DNA of 12,786 nucleotides, from positions 1 through 12,786 of the forward strand of contig CABUUE010000020.1 in NCBI GenBank assembly GCA_902494685.1, written 5' to 3'. Origin of the DNA: an uncultured Collinsella sp. Its GTDB lineage: Bacteria > Actinomycetota > Coriobacteriia > Coriobacteriales > Coriobacteriaceae. The notes beneath the pieces were generated by a model. The model did not search any database and was not told the DNA's origin. It saw nothing but the letters and a program-made list of their open reading frames with translations. Position 1 is the first letter of the stretch, and each line of letters begins with the position of its first letter. Shown here in pieces: positions 12,241 to 12,786 of the stretch. Both the position numbers and the translations under genes were made by a program.

Positions 12241-12778
12241 GGTGGACCATCTCCTTGGTAATTCGAACGACATCGGTGACCTCGCTCACCTGCGCAAAAG
12301 CGGGCGAGACGGAAGATGCCAGACGGCGCGAGAGTTCAATAACCTGGGGAGGCTCCACGTAGGCACGCCGCATGAGATCGATGTTCGAGAATAGCTCGTG
12401 CGTGCGGCCGCGGTCGAGGATGCGACCGTCGGCCATCACCACGATGCGCTCGGCAAAATCCGAGACGACTTCCATATCGTGGCAGACCATGATAACGGCG
12501 CAACCACGCTCGGCCATGGTGCGCACCGTTTCCATGACGGTCATGCACTCGCGGTAATCAAGGCCGCTCGTGGGCTCGTCGAGCACGACGATCTTGGGCT
12601 CTACGACCACGACAGAGGCGAGTGCCACCATCTGGCGCTGACCGCGCGAAAGCGAGAAAGGCGCCTCATCGGCAGGCAGGCCAAAGCGGTCGATGACGAG
12701 CTGGGCGCGACGCAGTGCCTCGGCACGGTCGATGCCGGCAAGCTCCAGGCCAAAAGCCACCTCGTCGAGTACGGTGTC
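12233..12778 (-). CDS. ecfA: ECF transporter ATPase (EcfA type), C-terminal part; in-frame TAG at its upstream edge
   Basis: The visible part holds DTVLDEVAFGLEL, the segment that follows the Q-loop in EcfA proteins, then signature LSRGQRQ, Walker B with catalytic Glu (IVVLDEPTSGLD) and the H-loop VCHD, and a C-terminal tail of about 80 residues. The Walker A motif should lie just beyond the window edge. Immediately before DTV the frame reads TAG (12781-12779) where relatives have an aliphatic residue. If real, it would end the protein early and leave a fragment without Walker A; a GTG at 12760 could not start a working ATPase. A base error at this edge or an ATPase pseudogene are the two explanations. 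The stop overlaps ecfT by 8 nt, so the pair is one operon. Confidence 0.75.
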   Translation of the reverse strand, partial: DTVLDEVAFGLELAGIDRAEALRRAQLVIDRFGLPADEAPFSLSRGQRQMVALASVVVVEPKIVVLDEPTSGLDYRECMTVMETVRTMAERGCAVIMVCHDMEVVSDFAERIVVMADGRILDRGRTHELFSNIDLMRRAYVEPPQVIELSRRLASSVSPAFAQVSEVTDVVRITKEMVHRG

Positions 12779-12786
12779 CTAGATCG

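Noticed and set aside
1..12786. CRISPR arrays, tRNA/rRNA genes, insertion-sequence genes, phage genes
   Set aside because: I found no tandem direct repeats with spacers, no tRNA-like cloverleaf and no transposase, integrase or phage protein among the open frames.

Overview
The window is GC-rich, densely coded bacterial chromosome. The gene content suggests an anaerobic, gut-type actinobacterium of the class Coriobacteriia, most like Collinsella. This placement is an inference from GC content, the protein families and weak -35 promoter boxes; no rRNA or other marker gene is present. I see no tRNA, rRNA, CRISPR array, transposase gene or phage gene.

Left part (1-2760, minus strand): a lysine/diaminopimelate (DAP) operon read right to left. 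It has a promoter, a lysine riboswitch (L box), lysA joined in frame to dapA in one 769-codon frame, then dapB, which overlaps dapA by 8 nt and runs off the left edge. The LysA-DapA join keeps a perfect internal ribosome-binding site before the DapA part, so free DapA may be made as well. Divergently, from an overlapping promoter, a plus-strand M20-family amidohydrolase (2853-4040) is followed, with touching stop and start codons, by a two-helix membrane protein.

Middle (4364-7010, plus strand): a Tat-type lipoprotein, a small XRE-like helix-turn-helix protein and a membrane-anchored Ser/Thr kinase. The lipoprotein's Shine-Dalgarno sequence lies inside the right arm of a perfect 14-bp inverted repeat, and a 16-codon upstream ORF crosses the left arm. 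This is a candidate translational switch. A bidirectional terminator (7015-7037) separates the kinase from the next, convergent gene.

7048-9048 (minus strand): a secreted protein with a PcsB/CwlO-like coiled coil and a lysozyme-like C-terminal domain, then a MOSC-domain protein. The gap between them holds a cluster of related palindromes.

9281-11368 (plus strand): an ATP-grasp ligase of the D-aspartate ligase type and an aspartate/glutamate racemase. Together they would make D-Asp and attach it to peptidoglycan precursors as a cross-bridge. Each has its own candidate promoter, and both carry the octamer TTGCGCAA at nearly the same distance after the -10 box. A 15-bp bidirectional terminator follows.

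Right end (11494-12786, minus strand): EcfT and an EcfA-type ATPase of an ECF vitamin/metal transporter. The ATPase frame meets an in-frame TAG at 12779-12781, beside the window edge.

Much of the window concerns the cell envelope: DAP/lysine supply, D-Asp cross-bridge formation, a wall hydrolase and a wall- or stress-sensing kinase module. The least ordinary items are the LysA-DapA fusion, the RBS-masking hairpin with its upstream ORF, and the shared octamer at the ligase and racemase promoters.
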